Part shown: positions 11,301 to 22,200 of the stretch, in pieces
Layout: each line of letters starts with the position of its first letter
Numbering within the stretch: the stretch's first letter is position 1
Source: Odontesthes bonariensis
Lineage: Eukaryota > Chordata > Actinopteri > Atheriniformes > Atherinopsidae
Reading direction: 5' to 3'
Assembly: GCF_027942865.1 (NCBI RefSeq)
Contig: NC_134515.1
Span: 9,849,339 to 9,913,338, forward strand
DNA length: 64,000 nucleotides
Translations under genes and position numbers: made by a program
The notes under the pieces: generated by a model
The model's input: the letters and a program-made list of their open reading frames with translations, nothing else
What the model was told of the DNA's origin: nothing
The model's database searches: none

Positions 11301-13150
11301 TTCTGGTTGTGTTACTAAGTTCACAGATAAACCGTTTAAACTTGTCCTGTCGATTCATCTAATAACATTAAATCTAAGAATGCATTTATGTCCCCAGTAA
11401 AACACAATAAACATACCAGTGATATATTTATATATATTACAGAAGTGAAAATCAGACTGCAGGAGCCGAGATGCACGAGGAGTTTAGCTCTCCTTTCATT
11501 AACGTCGGCAGTTCGCACGTCCGGTTTACCTGCTCGGCGATTTCCTGCCTCTTCAGGTCCAGCATTCTCTGCTGCTCATTAGTGTGATCCACTATGTTCT
11601 TCCCACCGACCAGGAGCTTACTCTCCATTGCCTGAATGAAAGAAAATAACAGCACCGACTTTAGAAAACAAAACTGCACTTTTAAGGAGATGTATTACGT
11701 TTTAAAATCTGTTTTCATTCTTTCTGATGGCTGGAAGTCTGCACACCTTCACTTTAGCTGAAAGCATCTCGCCGGCCTCCTTCTCTCTCCTCAAGTCTTC
11801 CATTTTCTTCTCCTTTTCCCTGAGCAGACGAGTTTTCTCCTCGGCCACCAGACTGTGATCCTCCATGATGGCCTTTCTCTCCTTCTCCAGCTTCTCCTGC
11901 TGCTGTCTCCAGTAGTCCCCTTTGTCGTCTCCTTCCTCTTCATCGTCCTCAGTCTCTCCCTCTTCCAGATCCTCGCCATCGCTCCCTTCCCCAGTTCTCT
12001 TCTTTTGCCTCCTCTTTTTCTTCTTCCCTACACGCTTTTCCAGCTGATCCTTCAGCCTCGCAATCTCCTCCTGAAACTCTCTGAGCAGGGCGTCTTTGGG
12101 GTCCTCGTTGATGCGCGGTTTATTCTTGATGTTCTTAGCCCTGTTGGCGTAGCGCAGCGTTGTCAGGGTCTCCTCCACGTTGTAGGAGGCCGGGCCGATG
12201 TTAGCGACCATCACGGTGCGGGCGTTTCCCCCCAGGGAGTCCTGCAGCAGACGGGTTAGTTTGGAATCTCGGTAGGGGATGTGGCTGCTCCTGCCATCCA
12301 CCAGAGCCGAGATGACATTCCCCAGGGCAGAAAGCGACAGATTGATCTTCGTGGCTTCTTTCAGCCTCTCCCCCTGAGCACCGGTCTTGGTCTGTCTTTC
12401 ACTGCCAGCTAAGTCCACCAGGTTCAGCTTACCGACTCTTATGTGGTTCTCTCCGTCCACTCCCAACTCGCTGCACTCCACGGTGATGACGAAGATGGCG
12501 TGAGAACGCGAGCTGTGCTCGTTCATGTTGGTGGAACCCACCGAACGATTCTGGTTGCCCACGTTCATGACGTGCTCGATCTCCCGCACGCTCTTGGTGA
12601 CAAACGATGAAAGATCTTTCACGTACACGCCCGTGTCGGGCCTCTCCCTGAGCTCCAGGCGACGCGCCTGGTCCTTGGAGAGCAAGTCTCTGATCTCCTC
12701 TTGGTAAATTTCCAGGTACGACGCTCTCACCAGGTACTGCTGATTTTGGGACCGTGAAATGTGTGTGAATACGTGCTCAAACGAGTTGGGGATCACCCCT
12801 CTCCTCTCCGGATCGTTTCGCACGCCTTCCATAGTGTACGTCTTCCCCGTGCCCGTCTGCCCGTAGGCAAAAATCGTCCCGTTGAACCCAAGAAGAACAG
12901 AATCAACCAGGGGCCTGAAGGTTTCATCATACAGATCTATCTGCTTGGAGTTCCAGTCGTACACTGAATCGAAAGTGAAGACTTTGGGGTGTTCATTGGC
13001 TGAACTTTCCCGAGGGTTCCTGACAAGAATTTGGCCCAATTTGACATCGACGGAGACCATCTTCTGAAAGCCAGCAGCCCGCTCCTTCTCGTTCATCGGG
13101 CGGCTGCGGACCACCACCTTGACCGACTCGCAGCTCTTGCTCTTGGACAT
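5290..13150 (-). CDS. kif3b: Kinesin-like protein KIF3B, kinesin-2 motor subunit (complete, 8 coding exons)
   Basis: Plus-end-directed microtubule motor. KIF3B pairs with KIF3A, and with KAP3 forms heterotrimeric kinesin-2, which drives anterograde intraflagellar transport and axonal/organelle traffic. Coding exons in transcript order: 13150-11747, 11631-11530, 10907-10785, 8848-8730, 8555-8439, 7279-7174, 5708-5497, 5395-5290. All junctions are GT-AG and keep frame, giving 762 residues, close to the mammalian protein (about 747). Motor domain about 8-345: P-loop GQTGTGKT 97-104, switch I NEHSSRSH 210-217, switch II DLAGSE 246-251, and [16 protein letters not shown] from 290. A basic run (about 375-385) followed by an acidic run (about 388-409) precedes a coiled coil to about 600; the tail ends [13 protein letters not shown]3B rather than KIF3C is chosen because the glycine-rich insert after switch II typical of KIF3C is absent. 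The start has ccaccATGt context and the expected MSK N-terminus. Confidence 0.97.
5497..5708 (-). CDS. kif3b: kif3b coding exon 7 (tail, [15 protein letters not shown]...)
   Basis: 212 bp encoding 70 residues from [19 protein letters not shown] through [12 protein letters not shown] to KKPKS plus two bases of a glycine codon. Acceptor ccctcag, donor gtaaga. The C-terminal third (Ser, Ala and Pro rich) is the least conserved part of the protein. Confidence 0.95.
6040..6475 (+). mobile_element. L2/Maui-like LINE, 3' fragment (5'-truncated), in a kif3b intron
   Basis: The plus strand reads [10 protein letters not shown], then [21 protein letters not shown] and [11 protein letters not shown] and ends [10 protein letters not shown], the conserved C-terminal end of fish L2-type reverse transcriptase ORFs. 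A stop and an AT-rich 3' UTR follow, ending in gaaatgtgctatacaaataa and a short tttga repeat. It lies antisense to kif3b in the 5709-7173 intron. No intact reverse transcriptase remains. Confidence 0.85.
7174..7279 (-). CDS. kif3b: kif3b coding exon 6 (tail, [17 protein letters not shown]...)
   Basis: 106 bp. The first base completes an aspartate codon, then [19 protein letters not shown] to RPDMRYK, the conserved start of the globular tail. Acceptor tcctttag, donor gtaagc. Confidence 0.95.
7690..8230. repeat. Interspersed repeat (fish LINE/SINE-like), copy 1
   Basis: It begins with a run of aaatgtaaatgtactttatt followed by agccctttacagacgatcc and an AT-rich part, then a GC-richer body (ctggacggggggcttattcc, gggcagctttgggaaaagg). 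The first 130 bp recur with few changes at 28545-28700. The body resembles a repeat found many times in fish genomes; I cannot assign the class with certainty. It sits in the kif3b intron 7280-8438. Confidence 0.75.
8439..8555 (-). CDS. kif3b: kif3b coding exon 5 ([15 protein letters not shown]...)
   Basis: 117 bp. The first base completes the lysine codon; then [19 protein letters not shown] follows, the conserved kinesin-2 segment at the end of the stalk. It ends in PITRIE plus two bases before the strong donor gtaagt. Acceptor is gtctttcag. Confidence 0.96.
8730..8848 (-). CDS. kif3b: kif3b coding exon 4 (stalk, [14 protein letters not shown]...)
   Basis: 119 bp from [14 protein letters not shown] to NELTRDLKL plus two bases of a split lysine codon. 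Acceptor tctccag, donor gtatgg. The intron before it (8849-10784, 1.9 kb) is the longest and carries an L2-like LINE fragment and a SINE relic. Confidence 0.95.
9445..9620 (+). mobile_element. Degenerate tRNA-derived SINE
   Basis: Order of motifs: a B-box-like gggttgcaagctcaaatcc, the phrase ccttgagcaaaacaactaac, then taagtcgctttggataaaa. This matches the tRNA-related head and conserved 3' part of fish SINEs (gagcaaggcacttaaccc ... taagtcgctttggataaaag). The A-box side is poorly preserved, so it is an old copy. Confidence 0.75.
9890..9989 (-). other. Candidate first exon of unknown origin nested in a kif3b intron
   Basis: On the minus strand an ATG (9989-9987) opens 33 codons starting [20 protein letters not shown] and ending VNFIM, followed at once by the consensus donor g|gtgagt. 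About 160 bp upstream on the same strand two CCGGAA ETS-type sites form a tandem (10148-10169), with CpG-rich sequence between. This looks like a small promoter plus first coding exon. I recognise neither the peptide nor a second exon. It could belong to a transposon's 5' end, a nested gene or chance. Confidence 0.3.
10148..10169 (-). promoter_or_regulatory. Tandem ETS-type sites (two CCGGAAGT), promoter-like
   Basis: The plus strand reads accggaagt twice, separated by a tttc-containing spacer. Paired ETS sites in a CpG-containing context are typical of vertebrate housekeeping promoters. They lie inside a kif3b intron, upstream of the candidate exon at 9890-9989. Function is inferred only. 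Confidence 0.35.
10203..10735 (+). mobile_element. L2/Maui-like LINE, 3' fragment (second subfamily), in a kif3b intron
   Basis: An open frame of 116 codons reads [20 protein letters not shown], then [34 protein letters not shown] and ends [10 protein letters not shown], the C-terminal domain of fish L2-type LINEs. The 3' UTR runs to ataaacttaccttg near 10725. The frame is uninterrupted but lacks the endonuclease and the reverse transcriptase catalytic core, so this is a 5'-truncated insertion. A related fragment lies at 36970-37275. Confidence 0.9.
10785..10907 (-). CDS. kif3b: kif3b coding exon 3 (stalk, [17 protein letters not shown]...)
   Basis: 123 bp encoding 41 residues of charged heptad-rich coiled coil ([10 protein letters not shown] to IKTKKLKK). 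It is too short and lacks a start codon for ordinary ORF listing. Acceptor ctccag, donor gtaggaa, both phase 0. Confidence 0.95.
11530..11631 (-). CDS. kif3b: kif3b coding exon 2 (stalk, [12 protein letters not shown]...)
   Basis: 102 bp encoding 34 stalk residues that begin [20 protein letters not shown]. Acceptor ttcattcag, donor gtaaac, both in phase 0. Confidence 0.96.
11747..13150 (-). CDS. kif3b: kif3b coding exon 1 (residues 1-468: motor, neck, charged linker, start of stalk)
   Basis: One large exon of 1404 bp holds the entire motor domain, as in other vertebrate KIF3B genes. It starts at ATG 13150-13148 and ends ...GCTAAAGTGAAG before donor gtgtgc, in phase 0. Reading on past the donor reaches a stop within 15 codons, as expected for intron. 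Confidence 0.97.
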
Positions 13151-13993
13151 GGTGGATAGCAGCTACCAGCCCTCACTGCTTGGCTCCCTCGTGTCCTCTT
13201 CCTCCCAGAGCAGCTTCAGAACAGTTCACTACAGGAAATGCCCACATCTGAACCAGCTGGAGCAGACACAATCAGTGATTAATATCAGTGACACACAACC
13301 AAGCTGGAAAACTCAATTGTTTGAGATCAATGTGGACAAAAGATTATTTAAAAACCAGGCTGACTGATATCATGTAAATCACGGGGATTACAGCCTAGGG
13401 GGTAAAATTCTGCAATCCAGACGATAAACGTTTCTTATTTATGCCCCCATAGTGTTGAGTACAGTTCAATGGCAACACCCTAAATTAGCTAACTGAATTT
13501 AGCCCCTAACTACCCTAATGCTAATCAGAGCTGGAATGACAGGTCGTTAAGTCACAACCGTTGGGAACCGTTTGTCAGCTCCCGTCAATCATTCTAAACA
13601 ACGATTCATCAAAGCAGCGGCTCAGCTAACGTTAGCTTAGCATAAATACAGCCGTTAACGAGACCAAAACACTGGCCTAGCAACGACAAACACATTGGTA
13701 ACCTTAGCTACAAATCTGATAGCATTACCTGGCTAGCATTCTTAAAGAGGCTATACGTGAATTAGTCATATCACCCCGCGGAAAAAAACACAGTAAATGA
13801 CTGACTAAACTCAAGACTTTCCAGACAACGACAGCTTTACGTCGGACACCCGAATAACGTCGTTTAAGATTTACCAGCGGTGAACGTTAGCTAATCCAAA
13901 ACTCCCATTACGTCCAAGAGAGCCGTCGATGGCAAAATCCCTGTCAAACCCAAAGAAACCAGCCGCCGACTGCGCGTCTCTTCGTGTACTTAC

Positions 13994-14060
13994 GGTACGG
14001 GTGCTGGAAGCGTCCAAACTTTGACTTATTAACCTTCTGGCTTTGCTCAAAATCACTTTC
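13994..14060 (-). promoter_or_regulatory. kif3b: Possible non-coding first exon / promoter of kif3b
   Basis: Upstream of the kif3b start codon on the minus strand, a strong donor (cc|gtaagt) ends at 13994 after a moderately CpG-rich stretch. Vertebrate KIF3B genes usually have a non-coding exon before the large first coding exon. The corresponding acceptor would lie between 13151 and 13300. The region 13500-14000 is rich in gctaacgttagc-type words, common in fish upstream regions. No TATA box is evident. Confidence 0.35.
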
Positions 14061-14187
14061 CACTCAGTCGGTTAGAGCCAAAATGCTAATTTTACAACAA
14101 AACGTTTTGAGCTAACATCAGTATAAAATAACCCCTCAAATGCACGATGAAGTTGTTGAGAAACAACCTCAAAAATCACTATTTTTT

Positions 14188-14238
<51 letters not shown>

Positions 14239-17200
14239 TCCCACTGCTAATGTTTTTTTCTAGTATTATTAATAGAACTAATTATTATGCATCGTTAGTT
14301 ATGTGATTTATAAAGGGAGAAAAGTATAAAATCACTGTTTTTCTAACCAAATAATACAAGCCGACTTATTTTTTAACCATCATTGCAGCTGAATTACTAT
14401 ATATTAATAATGATCAGTATCAGTTATTTTAATGCATCATTACTTTTTTTGTGCAGCGATAGAAAAAAATAAAAACTCCCACTTGGCGCGTTAATGGCCA
14501 AAAACAGCCATTATTGTTTGTTTTTACAAGAGGCTACAAAAATACCACATATTAAATAGTGTGTGTGTGTGTATGTTATTAATTTGCTCCATTGGAGTGC
14601 AGTAAACCATCATAAGCCCTGGTGACGTCCTAATCTGGTAGAAAACATGAAAAACTATCATTTTTAAGTGTTGAGGGTAGAATGAATGACATTTTATCTC
14701 AATTGTATTGTTACTGTGAATAAGAAGGAATTTAATAAATTTAGTTTTCATTGGTTTTAATTGGTCAAAAATGTCCATGATGGAGCCAAGTTGTCCAACT
14801 GGATGTATACAGTATATTATTGTGGTGTTTATGATATACCCTTTGCAAGTTATTACACTTAACTGCATTAAAATGGCAGTGCTGGCAGGTACATGTTCTT
14901 TGACCAGACTTCTTCATAGTTTTAAATTCACAAGATGGTTTAAAATGGTTTTGAGCAATAACCAACAGACTTTCTGGAGGTTTTTCCTCATTTCAGTCCA
15001 GTCTTTGTACCACTTAAGACTGACATATGACTCATTCAAGCATAAAAAAGGCCCCTGGTTGAGCCAAATAAGGCCAGTGTTGTGTCTCCACCTAGCCAAC
15101 AAATTAGCAATGAACCCACATTAAACAGCATCTTTTGGCACTAGCAAAGACGAGGCCTACACATCACGGCTCAGTGGAGGCTAATGGGTTAATTTATGTT
15201 TCGTGGAGCGGTGTGTGACAGTATCTCTGTCCGGATCCTCTAACCCCATCACATGACAGTGAGTCTGAGAAACAGAAAATGTCTGTATGCTAACAATCCT
15301 GGGACTCTACCCTTTGCTAATGCATTATGTTTTAATGCAAAACTTCCAAGGAAATTGGATAAATGTTGCCCGCGTGGTAGCTTGACACACCTTGAGATTT
15401 TGCCCAAAGTTTTTAAACGGTTTCTGCCAACCAATGTTCAGAATCAATTTCAGACCAAACTGTTCGTGGGCCTCGGATTGTAATGCGGTTCGGGCATCTT
15501 CCCAAAGGACTATATATGGTCTTATCTGCACAAACAGTTCTTTGGTCATTTCAAATCATCTGGAAACCCCTGTTCAAGATAAACATGCAAACCCTCCAGT
15601 TTTGGGGTTGTGTGGGCAGTGGAACCATAGTTTTTTTGGCATTCCTCATCAGATTGTGTGGTCATGCTCTTCTTTAAATGTAGTTACATTTAACCAGTGA
15701 GAGCACTCCCATGACCTAGCATGCTGCAGAAGGAAAGGCTTTTGATCTTGTGGTTGAGTATGGTCTCGCTCCCTCCTTGATGAAGGTGATTGCCTTCTTC
15801 ACCTCCAAAGTGCCAGGTGTCAGGACAGGAACGCCTCTTCATGGCACCACCTATACCGTCTTTGGGCCGAGGCTAAGTTGCAACCTGACTGTATGTGTGC
15901 GAGTGTCCCTTTTTTTTTTTACCAGAGATTGCAGTTTGGGTCCTCTCTCAGCCCCCATGCGGGTATAATAGAGCAGGAAGGGTGTTGTACACGGGCTGTA
16001 AGGGGAAGGAAATACGGTAGGGCTCCAGTCAGGGAAGAAGAGTGTAACAAGATCAACTGTCAGAGAAGATTTATGATGGCGAATGCCTCTGGTTTGTCAA
16101 GAGAAGAGTTTAAAAATGCATCTCAGGGAGGGATTTAACACTGAAGCAGCCTGACTGCCAGCTGTCGGTTAATAGACGAGCGGTAGGCAGGTGCTGGTCA
16201 TACATGGGTGTTTAGGACCCTATAAAAGCAGTTCTAAAAACTAAATTGTCTGCAACTCTTGCTGCGCAGACATGAGAGTGGGTTCTTCATGTTGCTCTGA
16301 GAACTATTGAGCAGTTCCTGTGGTCTGCAAGCACCCATAGAAAACGTCCCCTCAGAGGAGTACATTGTTTTGCAGCTCATCCGTGTTCTGCCGCCCTCTA
16401 ATTTCACCTCTTCAGGTGGAGCGTGTTGTGTCCCGTGAGACGCTCCAGGAAGAACCACGGTCAGAGACAGGATCTATGCTGTGGGAGGGCGGGATCCTGG
16501 AGGTAATAAACGCCTGCATGAGGTTAACTGTGATACCACAGCAGCTGGAGCACAGTTGTGCTAACTGGGACTCGTCTTTATAGGGAAACCAATACCAGCG
16601 GAGTATTACGAGTGGCGAGATGCTGCATCGATGCTGTGGCTCGGTCGCTGGGCTTTTTTCTTCCAATAAAAAGTCATTTTCGGTGGCCATTTTAACCAGG
16701 TACTCATCACTGATGGATATAATGAAGCAATGCCACGTCCGTACATTGAAAACATGCCTGAATACTGTTAAATCACTGGATTGGTCTCAACTGGACAGAT
16801 CCCCTGTATTATGCCTGCTAATGATAAACTATTCTTAACACTGGATATCATTTGTTCTCAGGTCGGCGGTTTGCAGCAACGTGCATGAGTATCCGACTGC
16901 AAACTGCATCCTGTGTGTGGTAGACCCGAAAGGTCTCCGCAAGTCTTGCCCGAATGTCTCATTGTGCAAAAAAAAAAGCCGTCTTTCAGTTGATGAAACC
17001 ATAATGAGAGAAATGTGGCGCCTGATTTCATGATGCGCCACAAAATGTAGAACAAGTGAGAACCAGAATCGGATGAAAACCTAGATTTGCATCTCCCTCA
17101 GTGTCGCAGAACTGTTTCTGCATCTTCTAACTACAGTAAAGTACTGTAAAGTAGTGTTGCACACAATTAAAGCTTTAATTGCTGCCATCTTTCATCAGGC

Positions 17201-18200
17201 TGATAGCTAGCTAGGCTAAATAAATTCATAACCCCATTTCTAAAATACAAAAAAAGAAAACAAATCTCAAAACGATATTCTCATCAAAATCTGATTTAAA
17301 ATGCATCGAATTCTGACAATTTATTTCATGAGAAATATGAGCCCACCGTGGGACAGGGCGGTGCTTATCACCGTGGCATCGCCTCTTCTTTAAACACCAT
17401 CTTCACTTCTGAGAGACTCTGCCTGTGTAAGGTGCTCTTTTTATACCCAATCGTGTTACCGACCTGTTGGCAACTGACCCACTTGTAACACGTTCCTCCG
17501 GCTCTTTCTTTGTACTAAGATTTACTTTTTCAGACGTTTTTTTGCCCCCAACTCCAACTTGTTGCTGTCGTCACATTGAAGATGATTAGCTGCTAATATG
17601 TCTTCAACATGTTCTGCTGTTCCATTAAACTGCAGTTTCTCTTCTTTTTATGAGTCAGAGTTTTAAATACATTAGAGGCTTGGGACCAAAAAGCCAGAAA
17701 ATGTATCCAGAATAAGGCACGGTTGGTGAAATATGCAACATTAAAACAAGTTATATTTGTAGTTTCACTTGGCTGTAGAAGGTAATTGATCATTTTCTCA
17801 TATTTGATGGCAGCATTTAGGCCTCTACAGATGGTTCTAAACATGGTTCCTTTACTTTTACCCAATCGAATCATTAGCTCCGACACACACGTCTAATGTT
17901 GAAAACTACGGAGAAAAGAAAACGTTTTCATTTGCTTCTTTTTTGAGTCATTTTTGTAAGAACGAGGGTTGAAAGCAACAAAAACCTTTACCTTTGAGCA
18001 TCAGTTTACCTGAACTAAACAATCAACAGAGATAAATAAATGACTGAACTACAGATATATGCTGTGGCGTTAAAGATGATTCTGAAATTAAGAACCAATG
18101 TTTTCATTATGGATTTACTGTAAATGACATTTCAAGTGAACAAGCTCCTTAAAATGTTACAAAAGTGTCTCTTGGGATGATTTCCTCTGGATTTTTATTT
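14061..18200. other. Intergenic region between kif3b and pofut1
   Basis: No ORF here resembles a known family. Short frames at 14524-15700 overlap on both strands and lack splice-supported continuation. The stretch 15700-16700 is more GC-rich, but I cannot name it as gene or repeat. Confidence 0.5.
14187..14238. repeat. (AT)n microsatellite
   Basis: About 50 bp of alternating TA with two single C interruptions (tatacatatata). Confidence 0.95.
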
Positions 18201-19014
18201 TTTTAATTATTATTTTTTTTTTTTTAAAATCAGGAAAGTTCAACTACTTCTGGGAAATCTTTCCCATATTTGTGGAAACTGGAATTTACTTCCAACAGCT
18301 TCTCAGATCCGCTCTAACCGTAATATTTGGATAATTTGCGCACTCGATAAACAGGGGTGGCATTTTTTTATTTATTTTTACTAAGGAGCCAATTGTGATT
18401 TTGAGAGTATCACAAACTTACAAAAATACATGAACTCAAGTGGGATGCATATCAACAAACGCCCATTATGAGGAATTCAAGGTTTCCAGGCTTATTTTGG
18501 CAAGCGAGTCTCAACACAGTTGTCTTCCATGGCTGAGAAAATCAGCTGATTCAACTGCAGCTTGTTCACCCAACGACATTCAGCACACAGATATCAGTGT
18601 TTGGTCCTGGTAAACAGAGGTGGGTTATCTCTGTTTTTTCCGTTCTATAATTAGTTTGAGCAGGAGGATCAGTGAAAGGCAGAACACGATCACTGACCGA
18701 GCAATCAGTCTCTTCCAGGGTTCGCCGAGGTCCTGTCAACATGTATGGATTGCAAAACATGGCTGCAACCTCACAACATGGCAGCAGCTGAAGGCTAAGC
18801 CACCAAACAGGTGGTGGCTATAACTGTAGAGGGAAGATCCACAGAATGGATTTTTAAGCAGGAATCAGTCAGTATTAATGTTTCTTTCCTGGGAGCAGCA
18901 CCCTTCTTTCTTCATTATGTCTCACAATAAAGCTCATTCTAAGATTAGACCTGCTTTCTGGCCTCCTTGTGACAGTCATCCAGCATTTATGTCCAGAGGG
19001 CAACCACGTAACGC
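18200..19014 (-). other. pofut1: Probable 3' UTR and downstream flank of pofut1
   Basis: This follows the pofut1 stop codon on the minus strand. AATAAA-type signals for the minus strand lie in the T/A-rich stretches near 18185-18235 and 18365-18380, so cleavage near either is plausible. No other coding sequence is visible. Confidence 0.4.
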
Positions 19015-19209
19015 TCAGAGTTCTTCTTTACGGGTTACTTTTCCAGGCTTATCCATGCCGAAAAAGGAGGACGGAAGGCCGTGGACGTCCCTGTCCCTTT
19101 TCACAAAGGCCGAAAACGAGGAGACGCAGTTGCCGATAAAGTGGTCGGCTTTACTCAACATGTACAGGTCCATCTGGGCCGAGTCGGGCTGGAGAATCGC
19201 TACTTTCAC
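19015..19209 (-). CDS. pofut1: pofut1 terminal coding exon 7 (FIGNCVSSF ... KEEL, stop)
   Basis: 195 bp, 64 residues plus TGA. It encodes [30 protein letters not shown] and the C-terminal KEEL. Acceptor ctcctgcag. Confidence 0.96.
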   Translation of the reverse strand: MKVAILQPDSAQMDLYMLSKADHFIGNCVSSFSAFVKRDRDVHGLPSSFFGMDKPGKVTRKEEL

Positions 19210-22200
19210 CTGCAGGAGCACCAGTGAAACACACAATTAACAACCAGGTGATAGGAGTGACTTTTAAGGAGTCACAAAAAAGAGTATTCCAGACAAACAC
19301 ACCTTGCCCTTGAAGAGCTTTTCGATATCTCTACTGTGGGACTCTGAGTCAGTGGCGATGAAGATGGAGCGAGCCGAGGTCTTCTTTACCCACAGTTTGA
19401 CAGCCCGGCGTATCTCCGCCAGGTCAGGAAGACACATGGTCGTGGTGAGGGGAAGCGCCGCCTGGCGGCTGTAGCCCACACACTGAGGAGAGGCCATGAA
19501 GTGAGGCCCTGTGTCGCCGCTCTCCAGCAGCTTGCAGGCGTTTTGCTGTCAGAGCAGGAAAATATTCAGAGGTGAGAATCCAGGCATTTCAGCACAAACG
19601 CGTCACAAAAGCAGAGTACGACCTGAAACAAATGCAGCTGACCACCACGTAATTTAGATTCGTGTGCAAAGCTGTCATCAACATGGTGCATTACTGTTCT
19701 ACAATGTGGAAAAACAGTAAAAAAAAATAAAGAACAATGTGCTCCGGAGCAGGTTACGGTCGAAATAAGAGACAAAAACGAACCATCAATTCTCTTAGAC
19801 GGTGACAAAAACAAAAAGACATCAGTGTGTGGACAGTGAGCGTCTCTGCCCGTTTGTGTTCAAGTAAAACAACAACTATGCTTCATGGGAGAAGTGTCAG
19901 CAGAAGAGAATAATTAGCATAAAACAAAGACTGATTACTCTAAAACTGCTTTCTGTTGACTTTAAAGTTAGGGCTGGGCAACGGTTAAAATGTTTAATCT
20001 AATTAATCACATGATTTCCCTGATTAATCACGATTAATCACATTTGTTCGCAAAATCCAAAAATGAATCCAAAAGTAGTGTACAGCTTTTAGCATTTAGT
20101 TTTATTTTAAATGTGCTGTCATATGAATGAAAGTGCCATAACATTTGTTGTGCAAACACACTTTTAACATCAGCATCTTTCTGTAGTTTTTATGTAGAAG
20201 CCTCGCTCCACTGTCTGTTTCCTTGAATGACTTGCTGCTATCAGTTGTGTGTTTTGCCTTTAAGTGATATTTTAGACTGGAACTACTACGCTGAGAAGAC
20301 AATTCAACTTGGCAGTGTTTACAGATGACTTTGGTTCTGTCGACTCCCCCGTCTGGAAGAACTTTAAAATGAAAATGGCCGAGTAAAAGTTCCGTACCCT
20401 TCTCCATGTTTGGTGGATCCGCCGATTACTTTCTTTTCCGGTTCCGCAGCAGACAGCAACAGACTTTTACAAAATAAAATAAATAATAAAACCTGAGCTA
20501 ATGCGCGATAAAATATTTATCGGCGTTAAATAATTAACGGGCTAACTCGCCCAGCCCTACTTTAAAGATTTGGAACAAACATCATTTATTAAAATTCGGA
20601 CTGAACAATAAACGGTTGACCTGCCAAGTATCAAACTGGACAAACTGCTATTCATTTCATGTTCATATCCACATCCACCATAAAAGGATTTAAAACAAGG
20701 TCAGTTCCCAATCATGGGACAAGCACAACCCTTTTTAAATCGCATAATTTTAGAGCCTGAGAAGAAAAATCAGCTCGTACATTTACAGAAGTCCTACTGA
20801 CTGCTTTTCTGTTGGTTCTTTATCTGGTAAAATAGAGCAGCGAGAACGGAGTAAGCCTGAAACTTTCTCACATGCTTCAGGAACACACCTGCAAGCTCAT
20901 ACATTTGATAAATTACACAAGCTCTCCTTCCTGCTTTGGCTACAGCCGGCGTTATTTTTAAGCCTGCTTGAAGTATATAAATGAGATGCCAGCTTTGCCC
21001 GTTTTACATGAAAACCTGGAGTCAGAAAACCTGGACTGAATGAGCGAGCTGATAAGCAGTGTTGTTGAGCTGCTCAGTTAGATCTGTTGGGTTCACTTAA
21101 ACATACCCACATCTTTTATTGCTCTTATCCAAACTATGGATCAGAGATCAAGTTAGGAAACCTTCATTTTATGCTTTCTCAGCCTGATAATAAATCTTTT
21201 TCACATTGTTATTGTTGCTACTTTCCTACTTATTTGAACTAATGAGATAATAACTTTATCTTTAACTACATCAATTTATAAATATGATTTAAAGGCATCC
21301 TAATCAAATGAGTTTCATGAGCCAGAAGCTGCAGAGATGGTGGTGTGTCCTGCTTTGCTTGAGCTTTGAAGCACTTTTTTTTTTTAAATTTAATTTCGTC
21401 TGGTGTTACTTTCAACTGCACAGCGTACTTTTTAAACAGGCTGCCTGTTAATCACATCCCTGTGTTTTTTTCTGCACAAAACACAGATTTCTGCAGATTA
21501 AAATGGTGGTACAGTGAGGTAAAAAGCCATAAAGTCTCCTCTCTGAACACCATGAAAGCGTCCAAGCACAGCACTATTAGGATGTAGCTCAATTACATTT
21601 TGTCACCATAAAAGATCATTTATATCTGGAACTGTTGAAAAACACATTTTGTGCTTGAGATTTATTAAATAAAGTTAATGTTTGACAAACACAAGGTGAA
21701 TTGATCTGATTCTGTGCCTTCAAGAGAACTTCGGTATGTATGAAATGAGACATGAGGCTCGTCTCACCCAGTCGATGCCAATCCTCAGGTGAATGCCGAC
21801 ATACGGTCTGGTCAGCAGGGTGGCGATGTGCTCCTCTCCCTCCTTCACCATCTTGTCCGACCACACCACATACCGCTGCAGGCCCACATGCTCCTCTACC
21901 ACCGGGAACTGAGCAGGAGCCCCAGGCAGCGCCAGGACAGGGTGCTCCGACGGAGGAAACCTTTGGAAGCAGAAGAACTCACCTGTTAACAGCTGCCATT
22001 CCAGGAAACCCAAAGATGAGCAACACGTTCTTTTCATTTTCACTGTCACTCACTTCTTAACCCATTGAGGCTGGTGGTAGGCACTGAAAGAAATCCCACC
22101 AAACAAAATTGACCTGTCAAACTCCACACCGACGTAGTCCCAGAACGGACCGAAAGGGTTCCCGTCCTGAAAAGAAACCAGAACCATCAGTCCACAGAGG

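Noticed and set aside
11855..12259. A 134-codon plus-strand frame
   Set aside because: Antisense shadow of the kif3b motor and charged-linker exon.
5290..13150. Assignment as kif3c instead of kif3b
   Set aside because: The glycine-rich insert of KIF3C after the switch II region is absent, and the C-terminus [10 protein letters not shown] is KIF3B-type.
14771..15124. A 117-codon plus frame and overlapping minus frames
   Set aside because: No splice sites, no family resemblance, and frames of similar length on both strands.
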